Assembly: GCF_042186555.1 (NCBI RefSeq)
Contig: NC_133332.1
Span: 212,889,602-212,953,601 of the forward strand
Direction: 5' to 3'
From: Aquarana catesbeiana
Lineage: Eukaryota; Chordata; Amphibia; Anura; Ranidae
DNA: 64,000 nt
Shown here: positions 9,363 through 20,019 of the stretch, piece after piece
How the letters are laid out: every line of letters starts with the position of its first letter
How positions within the stretch are numbered: the first letter of the stretch is position 1
Notes under the pieces: model-generated
What the model was told of the DNA's origin: nothing
Seen by the model: the letters and a program-made list of their open reading frames with translations, nothing else
Databases searched by the model: none
Made by a program: the position numbers and the translations under genes

Positions 9363-10554
9363 ATGGATGGCTTCAACGACCACAATTTCCTCCCCCTGTT
9401 TATAGACAAGTACAGGGAGCTGCCCTGTCTGTTGCAGTTGACACATCCCCATTATAATCATAAACAAAAGAGGCAGGCAGCGCTGGAGACACTGCTGGAG
9501 TTGGTGAAGCCGGTGGTCCCCACAGCAACCATCCCCTATTTAAAAGCCAAAATTGGTGGCCTGAGGAGCACTTATCTTAGGGAGCGCAAGAAGGTCACGG
9601 ATTCCCAGAGGTCCGGAGCTGCAGCAGATGACATTTATGTCCCCAGGCTGTGGTACTATGAGAGACTGCGATTTCTGTCAGACCATACTGAAGTCAGGGA
9701 ATCCCTCTCCACTCTTCCTTCCACTCTTCCTTCCACCCCAGCTGAGGCTTCCGATGTCCAACCTGGGCCTTCCAGCCAGGAAGAAGTGGAGGAGCCCAGC
9801 TGGAGTCAGGTATAGCATTCTTCTACAGATTTCTGGTCAATAAAGAAATGATCTTTACTAGATGTTATTATTGATCATTAATTGCTGATTGGAAAAAGTG
9901 TTTGACATATCAATAGACAGTAGTGGGCACCCAAAATTGGGACAAGAATGAAAAATGCTGGGCTCAGAATGATAGTCTGTTATATTTGTTCACATTCATT
10001 TTGCAACAGTCAGGAGGTGAAAATTGTGTGTGATTGATGAAACAAATACTAAAACTATGTCCCTTTTTCATACACAGGAAGACCTCAGCCAGGAGGAGGC
10101 TGTGGAATGTGGCAGCCAGGAGGAGGCGGGGATTAGTGGCAGCCAGGAGGAGGCGGGGCTAAGTGTCAGCCAGGAGAAGCCTGGGACCAGTCGCAACCTG
10201 ACCGAATCGCAGGTTCCACCCCTCCGCCTTCCATACAAAAGACTCCTGGGGAGTCACGTTCAGGATTCTGCACTCAGGCTTATTCAGGAGGCTTCTGCGT
10301 CCCTCAGAGCCTTACCCACTCCTGAAGAGGCCTTTGCCTGCATGGTTGCCACCAAACTGCAGGGCATGCAGGAGGGTCAACGCCTCATGTGTGAGCAACT
10401 TATTTATAAAGTCCTAACTAAGGGGGTGAGTGGCGAAATCACACCCAAGACCCACGTGATTGAGTTGGACCATCCTCCTCCTCCTCCTGCTGCCACAACT
10501 CCACCACCAGAGCCACAGCGTGGAAGGAAGCGTGGAAGGAAGACCAGAGAGTGA
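9363..10554 (+). CDS. MADF-domain protein of the Harbinger element (two coding exons)
   Basis: MADF is a Myb-related DNA-binding fold. MADF proteins are linked to PIF-like transposons in insects, where MADF genes partner the transposase. Exon 1 is 9363-9809 (donor CAG/GTATAG) and exon 2 is 10078-10554 (acceptor TACACAG), both phase 0, for 307 residues. Residues about 8-105 are the MADF domain (LFIDKYRELPCLLQLTHPHY, LKAKIGGLRSTYLRERKK, YVPRLWYYERLRFL). Exon 2 opens with an acidic SQEE repeat (five SQE[EK] units, the middle ones spaced nine residues apart), continues with a helical region (YKRLLGSHVQDSALRLIQEA) and ends in a Pro-rich stretch and a basic tail, RGRKRGRKTRE, a probable nuclear signal. 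ATG 9363 follows the acceptor directly. AATAAA is at 10809-10814. An upstream non-coding exon ends at 9248. The role in transposition is inference. Confidence 0.82.
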
Positions 10555-10839
10555 TGGCCCTGGGTTCATTTGTCTGGTCTGACAAAAGCTGCAGTCTCTT
10601 GTATGACCACAGCCTGGGGACACAGATGTCATCTGCTGCTTTCCGGATCTCTGGGACTTCTGGACCAGACTGCACTCCCTTACATATGGACTCCTCAGGC
10701 CACCAATTTTGCTTGAAAATAGTTGATGTGTGCCCTGGGGTCCAAGGCTTCGCCCCTTTCTGCTGTTTCTCCAGCGTTGCCTCCCTCTTTGTTTAGTTGT
10801 GAGACCTTAATAAATGAATTTTTGGGGAAAATTATACTC

Positions 10840-11265
10840 TCCTATGTGTGTTTTCATCCAAAAAGGACAGTTGGTTGGTGAGGATTCAGGTACATTTCAA
10901 AAGTACAATGTGAAATTAACAAGAGACAACAACACCAAACAATCTCCTACTGATTAAATAGAACAACATATCAATGGTGTTGTGGTAACTTGACACACAA
11001 AACACACACAAAATTATTCTGGAGTAAAGATTAAAATACAATAAAACAAAGATCAGCCTTAAAAAAAAGACAAACCGACAAAAAATAATCTGCCTTACAA
11101 CCAAAAAAAAAAAAAAAAACCAACACAAAAATAATGTTGTCAGATGTGACAAATCAAAATATATTGAGGGAATCCCGATAAATAGTAAAGAAATAAGTTT
11201 GTGAGAAGTCTGTGTGAATATGAGCAGCAAAACTACTTCATTCTTCTCACATTATAAAAAAGAAG
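10840..11265. other. A/T-rich 3' flank in the Harbinger element, no gene seen
   Basis: Low-complexity A-rich sequence after the MADF polyadenylation signal, including an A run at about 11103-11119. Nothing else supported. Confidence 0.4.
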
Positions 11266-11404
11266 AGAGTGCGCTGTATTAAACCATTTTTAACATTGCA
11301 GCGTGACGAAAGTGCTGTATCCATTCCGAACGCTAATTTTACCCGACCGAGCTGTTCTGTCTCGGAATTTCTTCTGAGCATGCGTGGCACTTTGTGCGTC
11401 GGAA

Positions 11405-11595
11405 CAGGCCACACACGGTCGGAATTGACGCGATCGGATTTTGTTGTCGGAAAATTTTATAGCCTGCTCTCAAACTTTGTGTGTCAGGAAATCCGATGGA
11501 AAATGTCCGATGGAGCTCACACACGGTCGGAATGTCCGACAACACGCTCCGATCGGACATTTTCCATCGGAAAATCCGACCGTGTGTACGGGGCA
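11405..11595 (-). repeat. right terminal and subterminal repeats of the Harbinger element
   Basis: The outer inverted repeat ends at 11595. Inward copies of the core lie near 11410 (CACACACGGTCGGAATT) and 11519 (ACACGGTCGGAATGTCCGAC). Self-complementary GTCCGA/TCGGAC words are dense across this stretch, giving several alternative hairpins. Confidence 0.75.
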
Positions 11596-12291
11596 TAAGG
11601 GAAATGGGGCCTGTGGAGCCGGACGGATGCTAAGGTGGTAAAATACGGCAGTAAGCTGGGATTCAGGTACTAACAGAACTACAATACAACTTTTTTTTTA
11701 CTACCCCTACCAATATTGCCTGAAGTACTCTGCCAGAACCAATAAAGCGGTTAAAAAACTGTTACTAAACCGTTATTAAACTGTTAAAGATATATCTTTA
11801 AAACTACGCTTGGGTAATACACAGAACAGCCTGTAAGAGCCTGTAAAAGAGGCGGACGGAAAGGAAAGCCCATTCTGGAACCAAAAATGTAACAGCTAAA
11901 AACAGGCCAGGTCATAAGCAGAAAACAGTCGGTGAGAGAGACTGACCTGAAGGAAAGAAGGCAGCTGGGCACTATCAAAACTACAAATGGTCTTTTGTTG
12001 TTTCTATTCTTGTTACCTGTGATGGAACTACTTGCATTGGCAGCAGTAAAACTGTTAAAGAACATCTTTTTAGGTACACCTCTAAAAATATACACGGGTA
12101 GTATCCAGAAACAGCCTGTGAGAGAGGCTGAATAAAAAGCAGCACCTCTGCCAGAACCAAAACACAGATAAATACAGAAAAAAAGTCTGTTATAGCAGGA
12201 AACAGTCTGTGAGAGAGACTGACCTGCAGGCGAGCCTCAGAGAAAAGGTGCAAGCAGAGAGGAAAGTTATCCATCAAACACCATAAAAATT
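11596..12291 (+). repeat. L1 5' UTR with tandem monomers of about 277 bp
   Basis: Two related blocks repeat in the same order: CTGTTAAAGA, then ACAGCCTGT, then GTGAGAGAGACTGACCTG (near 11932 and 12209, 277 bp apart). CTGCCAGAACCAA also occurs at about 11731 and 12148. The same GTGAGAGAGACTG motif is at about 4138, left of the Harbinger insertion. Tandem 5' monomers acting as promoters are known for some L1 lineages; that this is a promoter here is inference. Confidence 0.6.
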
Positions 12292-13184
12292 TTAACCGGT
12301 TCAATACAGGGCAATTTCACCCCCTTCCTTCCCAGGCCAATTTTTAGTTTTCAGCGCTGCCGCATTTTAAACGTCAATTGCGCGGTCGTGCGACGTTGTA
12401 CCCAAAAAAAATTGACGTCCTTTTTTCCCCCACAAATAGAGCTTTCTTTTGGTGGTATTTGATCGCCTCTGCGGTTTTTATTTTTTGCGCTATAAACAAA
12501 AGAAGAGCGACAATTTTGAAAAAAACACAATATTTTTTACTTTTTGCTATAATAAATATCCCAATTTTTTTTTTAAAAAACAAATTTTTTCCTCAGTTTC
12601 GGCCGATACGTATTCTTCTACAAATTTTTGGTAAAAAAAAATCGCAATAAGCGTATATTGATTGGTTTGCGCAAAAGTTATAGCGTCTACAAAATACGGG
12701 ATAGATTTATGGCATTTAAAAAAAAAATATATTTATTTATTTTTTTTAGCGGCGATCGCGATTTTTTTTCATGACTGCGACATTATGGCGGACACATCGG
12801 ACACTTTTGACACATTTTTGGGACCATTCACATTTATACAGCGATCAATGCTATAAAATTGCATTGATTACTGTGTAAATGTGACAGGCAGTGAAGGGGT
12901 TAACCACTAGGGGGCGGGGAGGGGTTAATATGTTTCCTAGGGAATGATTCTAACTGAAGGGAGAGGGGACGCTCAAGGGGAGGAGACCGATCAGTGTTCC
13001 TCCGTTCTGGGATCTCCTCAGAGCTGACAGGCTGTGGATCTGTGTGTTTACACACACAGATCCACGGTCCGGCCCGGTTAACGGGCAATCGCGGGTGCCC
13101 GGCGGACATCGCGGCCGCCGGGCACACGCACCGGGTCCCATTCCAGGACGTCATATGACTATAGGCGGGTAGTGAAGTGGTTAA
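12292..13184. mobile_element. TTAA-class non-autonomous element, copy 1 (893 bp)
   Basis: Bounded by TTAA on both sides (12292-12295 and 13181-13184) with inverted ends TTAACCGGTTCA and, from the right, TTAACCACTTCA. The interior includes an A/T-rich part with the motif TTTCTTTTGGTGGTATTTGA and a palindromic block near 13020-13075 (GATCTGTGTGT / ACACACAGATC). The same family occurs in the opposite orientation at 46170-47452. The TTAA target and CC ends fit piggyBac, with Kolobok as an alternative. No protein gene seen. Confidence 0.72.
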
Positions 13185-13245
13185 ATACCACAGATATAAA
13201 ACATCAATATGAAGGGGAAGTCGGGGAGAGGAGCGGGAGTGAACT

Positions 13246-13849
13246 TGTCAGAGAGTTCCCCTGGGCAGACGCGCTGCTGGTGTGCGTCGCGCTGCGTTGG
13301 GGCGCGTCAGCGCGCGCGCGTTCCCGTGCGCGCCGCCGTGGGTGCTGGCATGCGTGCGTGTGTGCGGGGGCGCGCGCCGGCGCGTTTGGCGCCAATCTGC
13401 CTATTTAGGCTGTCTGCACAGGGGGCTCGGTGCTGTCCGATCTTCAGCTCCCTGTATCCCTGCACCTGCTTCCTGTTTTGAACCTGATCTCCTGACCACC
13501 GGCCTGTCTTTGATTCTCCTTGCTTTCTGCCTGCCACTGATCCCGGACTGTCCTTACTACGAATCTGCCTGCTCCTCTGTACCACGTTGCCCGCCTGTTG
13601 CCGACCCTGCTTGTGACCCGACCTGCCTGCTCCACTTCTGCTCTGCACCTGCTGCCTGTGCTTCAATTGACTGGTGATCTCCATAACCACCTTTACCGGG
13701 ATCCTCCTGCGGCTAACCCGCCAGGCTCTCATACCATTCTGTGCTCCCGTGCCTCCTGGCCATACTACCAGGGGCCGGGAACCGGATACGTAAGGGAGGC
13801 CTCCCCCTGCTACATCGGGCTCATCGGTCTGGTACGTGGAAGTCTGACA
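13246..13849 (+). repeat. 5' LTR of the chromovirus
   Basis: 604 bp, TGTCAG...CTGACA. A stretch at about 13285-13390 is rich in alternating GCGC and GTGCGTGT and differs from the 3' LTR mainly in repeat number. Compared with the 3' LTR, this copy has an extra stretch of about 22 bp near 13775-13797 and lacks an 8-bp TTTCCTG-type duplication. The sequence right after the LTR (GTATCGGACAGCC) does not look like the common tRNA primer sites. Confidence 0.93.
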
Positions 13850-13862
13850 GTATCGGACAGCC

Positions 13863-16800
13863 ATGTCTGAGCCCGAGCAGGGAACCTCCCCCATGGAGGA
13901 ACTGTGTAGACACCTGGCGGGTCTCACACAAGCCGTGAAGAGCCTCCAGGATGGCTATACAAGGTTGGAAGAACGAGTCCAAGTCCTGTCTGCTGCAACC
14001 CATCCGCAAGCCGCTTCATCTGCCGGAGCGTCATCTGCACCCTCAGTAGTACCTCCGAAGCCTAGGGTACCCATACCCGAAAGATTTACTGGGGACCCTA
14101 GTAAATTCCGGGCCTTTCGCAATGCCTGCGAACTATACTTAGCTCTGCAACCTTGCACTTTTTCCTTGGAGGCAACTAAGGTGGGCTTCATAATTTCCCT
14201 CTTATCTGGTGAACCACAGACCTGGGCTCACCGCCTCCTGGAGTAAAAATCTGGAGCACTGGATAACCTTGATGCTTTCTTTATCACTATGTCTCAGTTA
14301 TATGAGGATCCCCAAGTGACAGCCACTGCGGAAGCCGCCTTGCACGCCCTTCAACAGGGGCATAGAGCCGCAGAGGACTATGTGGTGGAATGTAGGCGCT
14401 GGAGCTCCGACACTGGTTGGAATGACGCGGCTTTGCGTTATCAATTTCGCATGGGATTGTCTGATCCTTTGAAGGATGAGTTAGCACGGGTCGGAATACC
14501 CCAAACCCTGGATGAACTCATCAATCTGTCTATTCAGATCGACCGACGCCTCAGAGAGTGTCGCTCCGAGAGATCTACCAGCCAATTTTGCCCTACCTGG
14601 ATGCTTCTGAAGGTTCCGAGCTCTCCCAGCCAGTCCTTTCCGGCACCGGCCACACCGGTTCTTGATACCTCCGAACCAATGCAACTCGGTCTGCTCCATC
14701 CCTCTCTCAATCCAGAAGAGCGCCAGCGCCGAAGAGCTAACAACCTCTGCATGTACTGCGGGGAGCCTGGACACTTCGTGAGGTCTTGCCCAAACAAGAC
14801 ACGTAAGTCTCTGCCAATCTCTTCAATTTGTGCATCTGCTCTCTCGAAACCTGCTAATCACCTTGCTCTCTCTATCATCTTACAGCTTCCAGGAAGGATT
14901 ATCCCAGTTACAGTCATAATTGACTCAGGAGCCTGCAGCTGTTTCATTGACCTAACCTTCGCTGAAAACCATCACATCCCTCTCCAGTCTAAAGTACGGG
15001 GACTTGCTGTACATCTCACTGATGGCTCCTCTCTTCGTTCTGGTCCCGTCACGCAGGAAACCAGCCCTTTGTTGGCCACCATGGGCTCTAACCACCAAGA
15101 ACTCCTGCGCTTGGATGCCATCTCGTCTCCTCTTTTTCCCATCATACTGGGGATGCCATTGTTGCAGGCCCATAACCCCAGCATCGACTGGTCTAGCAGG
15201 GAAGTCAAGTTCCTTTCTGAATATTGCCGGCAACACTGCCTACATACGAATCCTGCTGAATCTACCCAACTACTCTGTTTAGATACCGATTCCGAATGAC
15301 AACAGGTGATCCCTGCACCCCATTGGGACTTTCTGGACGTTTTTAGTAAAAAAGGAGCAGACACTCTACCTCCTCACAGGCCTTACGATTGCCCAATCGA
15401 GCTATTACCTGGAGCGGAAGTTCCCTTTGGGAGGATTTTCCCATTAACAGAGCAGGAGTTGGACACTCTAAAAACATATATTTACGAGAACCTGAAGAAA
15501 GGGTTTATCCGCCCATCCACCTCTCCGGCTGGGGCTGGTATATTCTTTGTGGAGAAAAAGGACCATTCCTTACGTCCTTGTATTGATTATCGGGAACTAA
15601 ACAAGATAACAATCAAAAACCGTTATCCTCTACCTTTAGTGCCTGAACTCTTCCAGAGATTGGGATCCGCAGTAATCTTTACCAAATTAGATCTCCGTGG
15701 TGCCTACAACTTGATTCGTATTCCGGAAGGAGATGAGTGGAAAACAGCTTTTCGCACCAGATTCGGGCATTTCGAATAGCTCGTTATGCCCTTCGGCCTG
15801 TGCAACGCACCCGCAACATTTCAACATTTTGTCAATGACATTTTCCGTGATTTCCTGGACCTATATGTTATTGTTTATCTAGACGATATTCTGATCTTCT
15901 CCTCCTCAGTCTCCGATCATTGCAGGCACGTCAGAAATGTTTTAGCTCTCCTCAGGCAGCATGGACTTTACGCTAAACTGGAAAAATGCCAATTCAAAGT
16001 ATCCAGTTTCTAGGCCTAATCATCTCTGTTGAAGGTATTAAAATGGACCCGCAAAAGGTATCAGCCATTCTGGAATGGCCCGCTCCCTCCGACAAGGAAG
16101 GGGTTCAAAGGTTCATTGGCTTCTCCAACTTTTATAGAAAGTTCATTAGGGGCTTCTCTGCAATAATTGCCCCCATCCCCGAATTAACTAAACAAGGGAA
16201 TCGGTTCCAGTGGTCTTCTAAGGCACAATCCGCCTTCGAAAAACTCAAGGAACTGTTCACCTCTGCCTCTATCTTAAAACACCCAGACCATGCTTTACCA
16301 TTCGTCCTCGAAGTGGACACTTCAGAGGTTGCAGTCGGAGCTGTTCTGTCCCAACGGCAAGGTCCAAAGGCCCTTCTCTACCCAGTGGCCTTTTTCTCCC
16401 GCAAACTCTCTTCAGAGGAGAGAAATTACGATGTTGGTGATCGGGAGCTTCTGGCCATCAAGTCCGCTTTGGAGGAGTAGCGTTATTTACTGGAGGGTGC
16501 AGCACATCCCATCCTGGTCTATACGGATCATAAGAATCTGGAGTACCTCCGAACGGCCAAGAGACTGAAACCACGGCAAGCAAGGTGGGCTCTATTTTTC
16601 TCCAGATTTCAGTTCCACATAACATACAGACCTGGTTCCAAAAATATCAAGTCGGACGCTCTCTCCCGTATGTTCCCAGATTCCGGCAAACCTGTGCATC
16701 CGGACACTATTCTTCCATCCGGAAATTTTCTTCTACTCCAAGGGGATTTGCTATCAAGCATAAAACAAGCCTCCTCAAATTGGATCTCGACTTCCGGAGA

Positions 16801-18267
16801 TGAGGTGAGGGCCCAGGATGGCCTATTTTGGCACAAGGGTAAAATCGTGGTCCCTGAAGATTTGAGGGTGGCAGTGCTAGAGCTCTGCCATGATCACAAG
16901 ATGGCTGGACACTTCAGTGTGCTAAAGACAACTGAATTGGTTCAGCGCACATTCTGGTGGCCTCTGTTGGCGAACGACTGCAAGAGCTATGTAGAGTCCT
17001 GTACTATCTGTGCTCGGAGCAAAAATAGCCGGACAAGAGCCTGGGGTCTGCTAAAACCATTACCCATCCCGGAAAGACTGTGGAAGATGATATCAATGGA
17101 TTTTATCGTAGAGCTTCCCCAGGCAGAAGGCTTCTCTACCATCTTCGTCGTCGTAGACAGGTTAACCAAAATGGCTCATTTTCTGCCTATGAAGGGCACG
17201 CCTTCGGCTATGGAGACAGCAAGGGTCTTCATCAAGGAAATTGTTAGGCTGCATGGAGTCCCATCAAATATCATATCTGATCGCGGTGTTCAGTTCACCT
17301 CTCGGTTCTGGAAGGCTCTCTGTGGTTCTCTGGAAATTGAGCTGGCACTCTCCTCTGCTTACCACCCCCAGACTAATGGGCAGACGGAGAGAACTAATCA
17401 AACTTTGGAGCAGTACCTCTGTTGTTTTTCGTCTTTCTCACAGGACGACTGGGTTTCTCTTCTGCCAATTGCTGAGTTCTTGTACAACAACTCTTTACAT
17501 TCGGCCATTAAGCAAACGCCCTTCTTTGCCAATTACGGCTTCCACCCGTCCTTCCTGCCCAGGTCTTTACCCAAATGTGCTATTCCTGCGGTCTCTGAAA
17601 CCATGGACTTTTTTCTTACCAACAACAAACTCTTGCAGGAAACCATGGCTAAGACCCAAGAGTATAATAAGAAAATGTTTGACAAGAAGAGGCGGGGAGA
17701 GCTCATCCTGGAACCTGGCAACCAGGTTTGGTTGTCCACAACCAATGTAAGAATGGCCTGCCCTTCAAGGAAATTGGGCCCCAAATTTATGGGTCCGTTC
17801 TCAGTCAAAAAGAGAATTAACAACGTAGCCTACAAACTCAACTTACCTGGTACCCTGAAGATTCACCCGGTCTTTCATATATCATTGTTGAAACCTGTTA
17901 TACCCAACACCTTTGCTGGCCGAAGTACTGACCCACCGGAGCCCATAATTATCGATTACGAAGAAGAGTTCGAAGTGGAGGCTATCTGGATTGCAGGAAA
18001 AGACATAACCAATTGCAATACCTAATCAACTGGAGGGAGTACGGACCAGAGGACAACTCCTGGCAGCCCAGCATCCCTGCAGCGTCACCACCACAGGATC
18101 AGAGGGAACACCGAGGACCACATATCTATACAGATGAGCCTTTTATATGTTTTTATCCTGTAAGTGTGTTTTTACTTGGTGTCATTAAACATCATTTGTT
18201 AATACTACACTCAGGTGGCGCTTCCTTCTCTACCCCTCTCTCATCTATCACAGAGCCAGCTCTCTGA
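13863..18267 (+). pseudogene. disabled gag-pol polyprotein of the chromovirus
   Basis: Starts at ATG 13863 (MSEPEQGTSPMEELCR). Gag includes a CCHC zinc knuckle at 14748-14789 (CMYCGEPGHFVRSC). The protease site DSGA is at about 14922. RT includes the YLDD box at 15876-15887. RNase H follows at about 16290-16660. Integrase shows an HHCC finger (about 16890-17020) and the D, D, E residues in SMDFIVEL, ISDRGVQFT and GQTERTNQ. A chromodomain (YLINWREYGPEDNSW) lies near 18015-18060. In-frame stops are at 14244-14246 (TAA), 15297-15299 (TGA), 15777-15779 (TAG) and 16478-16480 (TAG). Frameshifts lie near 16005-16012 and near 17985. All pieces up to the first frameshift share one frame, so gag and pol were originally fused without a programmed shift. 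Not functional as it stands. Confidence 0.9.
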
Positions 18268-18465
18268 GGAAACAGCAGCTGCCTAGCCTACCAGCCTACT
18301 TTAACCATTACATTACCGGTTACCACTTAACCCTTGAACTTCCAGCCTGTCCCCTATGGACTAAGTTGCTCAGCCCTTTATATCTCCTGTTATATATGGA
18401 CTTGTGTGTTTGCGCTTACAGTTACCAATACTCTGTTTGGCTCAGTTGGACATCCGGAGACTGCC

Positions 18466-18480
18466 CTTGAGGGGGGGCAC
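18466..18480 (+). promoter_or_regulatory. polypurine tract of the chromovirus
   Basis: GAGGGGGGGC followed by AC directly precedes the TGTCAG of the 3' LTR, the expected place for plus-strand priming. Confidence 0.7.
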
Positions 18481-19086
18481 TGTCAGAGAGTTCCCCTGGG
18501 CAGACGCGCTGCTGGTGTGCGTCGCGTTGGGGTGCGTCGGCGCGCGCGTTCCCGTGCGCGCCGCCGCGGGTGCTGGCGTGCGGGCGTGTGCGTGTGTGTG
18601 CGCGCCAGTGCGCGTCGGCATGCGCGCGTGCCCGGCGTTTGGCGCCAATCTGCCTATTTAGGCTGTCTGCACAGGGGGCTCGGTGCTGTCCGATCTTCAG
18701 CTCCCTGTATCCCTGCACCTGCTTCCTGTTTCCTGTTTTGAACCTGATCTCCTGACCACCGGCCTGTCTTTGATTCTCCTTGCTTTCTGCCTGCCACTGA
18801 TCCTGGACTGTCCTGACTACGAATCTGCCTGCTCCTCTGTACCACGTTGCCCGCCTGTTGCCGACCCTGCTTGTGACCCGACCTGCCTGCTCCACTCCTG
18901 CTCTGCACCTGCTGCCTGTGCTTCAGTTGACTGGTGATCTCCATAACCACCTTTACCGGGATCCTCCTGCAGCTAACCCGCCAGGCTCTCATACCATTCT
19001 GTGCTCCCGTGCCTCCTGTCCATACTACCAGGGAGGCCTCCCCCTGCTACATCGGGCTCATCGGTCTGGTACGTGGAAGTCTGACA
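18481..19086 (+). repeat. 3' LTR of the chromovirus
   Basis: 606 bp, same ends as the 5' LTR, followed by the GAACT duplication. Differences from the 5' copy are concentrated in the GCGC/GTGT block (about 18520-18640). Confidence 0.93.
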
Positions 19087-19361
19087 GAACTCCCCGAAAG
19101 TAAATGCTAGCCCAGGGACAAGCAAATACATGACACCAGAAGTAGGCAAGGAAAGCCTGGGAAAACAAACAGGGGCCTCTAGAACTGGACAGGGCAGATT
19201 ATCTGTGGGAGAAACCAGCTCAATGACTATTAATGAAGATTATGCTGCGCTAGAGTGTGTTGGACATGCTACTAAATTATAGCATGATAGAACAACTGCA
19301 TCTAAATAAACGCATGTGGATGAGGGAAACAGAATACCTCTACAGGGGGATACTGATGATA

Positions 19362-19407
19362 CCCCCTGATGATGACACATGATCCCTGTGTCGAACACAC
19401 GTAGGGG
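19362..19407 (+). ncRNA. hammerhead-ribozyme-like motif (degenerate)
   Basis: The order of parts matches a hammerhead: CCCC, core CTGATGA (19366-19372), stem II GACACA / TGTGTC with loop TGATCCC, core GAA (19393-19395), a short CACACGT stem III, then A and GGGG closing stem I. Two departures weaken it: an extra T before stem II, and C where an A normally follows GAA. Penelope-like elements and some amphibian repeats are known to carry hammerheads with very short stem III. Self-cleavage is not assumed. Confidence 0.35.
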
Positions 19408-19946
19408 AGGGGCCAGGATGGAGCCTATTGAGGAGATGCACACCATACCCTCACGAAAAGTATCATATTTGCCATGCTTAGAGTGGTGCACTGACGCACC
19501 TATATATTGTGAGTAACCCTTTTGGGGAGAGTGTCTCTATTTTTTAATACATTTTAAAATGGTAATATACTATGTAGTTTTTTCTTCCCATTTATATATA
19601 CACCTTTTACTGCATTGGAGCCTGGGATCCTGTAATCTACATAGAACCCGAGGTGGTTCACAAGCGTGGTTTGACTTTGTCTAGCGACTTGGTCACACGC
19701 TCTGAGGTGAGCGCATTACCTTTGGGGTCACCGAATCGCACCATTGCATGGTCTGTGGCACTTTGAGAGTTACTAGCATGTTTGATTGTATCACCAGTGG
19801 ACATCACAGTTAGGCACCTTTATATCTTTTGCAGGACTTCATAGTGAACTATATGTTTTGGTTCCATTGAGGACTTTTTTACACATGAACTGTGTGACAC
19901 CAAATTACTTTTTGTATTGTTTTTGGCACTTAGCACTTTTTACATG

Positions 19947-19950
<4 letters not shown>

Positions 19951-20013
<63 letters not shown>
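19951..20013. repeat. (TA)n microsatellite
   Basis: About 31 uninterrupted TA repeats within the retroposon in L1 ORF1. Confidence 0.98.

Positions 20014-20019
<6 letters not shown>

Larger units (their letters stand above)
4310..11595. mobile_element. PIF/Harbinger DNA transposon with three genes, 7286 bp
   Basis: The left end TGCCCCGTACACACGGTCGG and the inverse of the right end, TGCCCCGTACACACGGTCGG, are identical over 20 bp and more. The flanking 3-bp repeat TAA (4307-4309 and 11596-11598) is the TWA target expected for this superfamily. Subterminal repeats of the ACACACGGTCGGA type occur again near 4405-4440 and 11405-11530. Inside are a HARBI1-like transposase (plus), a Myb/SANT-like gene (minus) and a MADF-domain gene (plus). 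Harbinger elements usually carry a transposase and one Myb-like protein, so the extra MADF gene is unusual. All three reading frames are open after splicing, so this copy could be young. It interrupts the 5' UTR of an older L1. Confidence 0.92.
13246..19086 (+). mobile_element. complete Ty3/Gypsy chromovirus, 5.84 kb
   Basis: Two LTRs of about 605 bp begin TGTCAG and end CTGACA. The 5-bp target duplication GAACT is perfect (13241-13245 and 19087-19091). The internal region carries gag, protease, reverse transcriptase, RNase H, integrase and a C-terminal chromodomain in one original reading frame, and a polypurine tract just before the 3' LTR. Premature stops and two frameshifts make this copy dead. 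The LTRs remain very similar outside a GC-rich repeat block, which suggests fairly recent insertion. It sits in the 5' UTR of the old L1. Confidence 0.93.
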
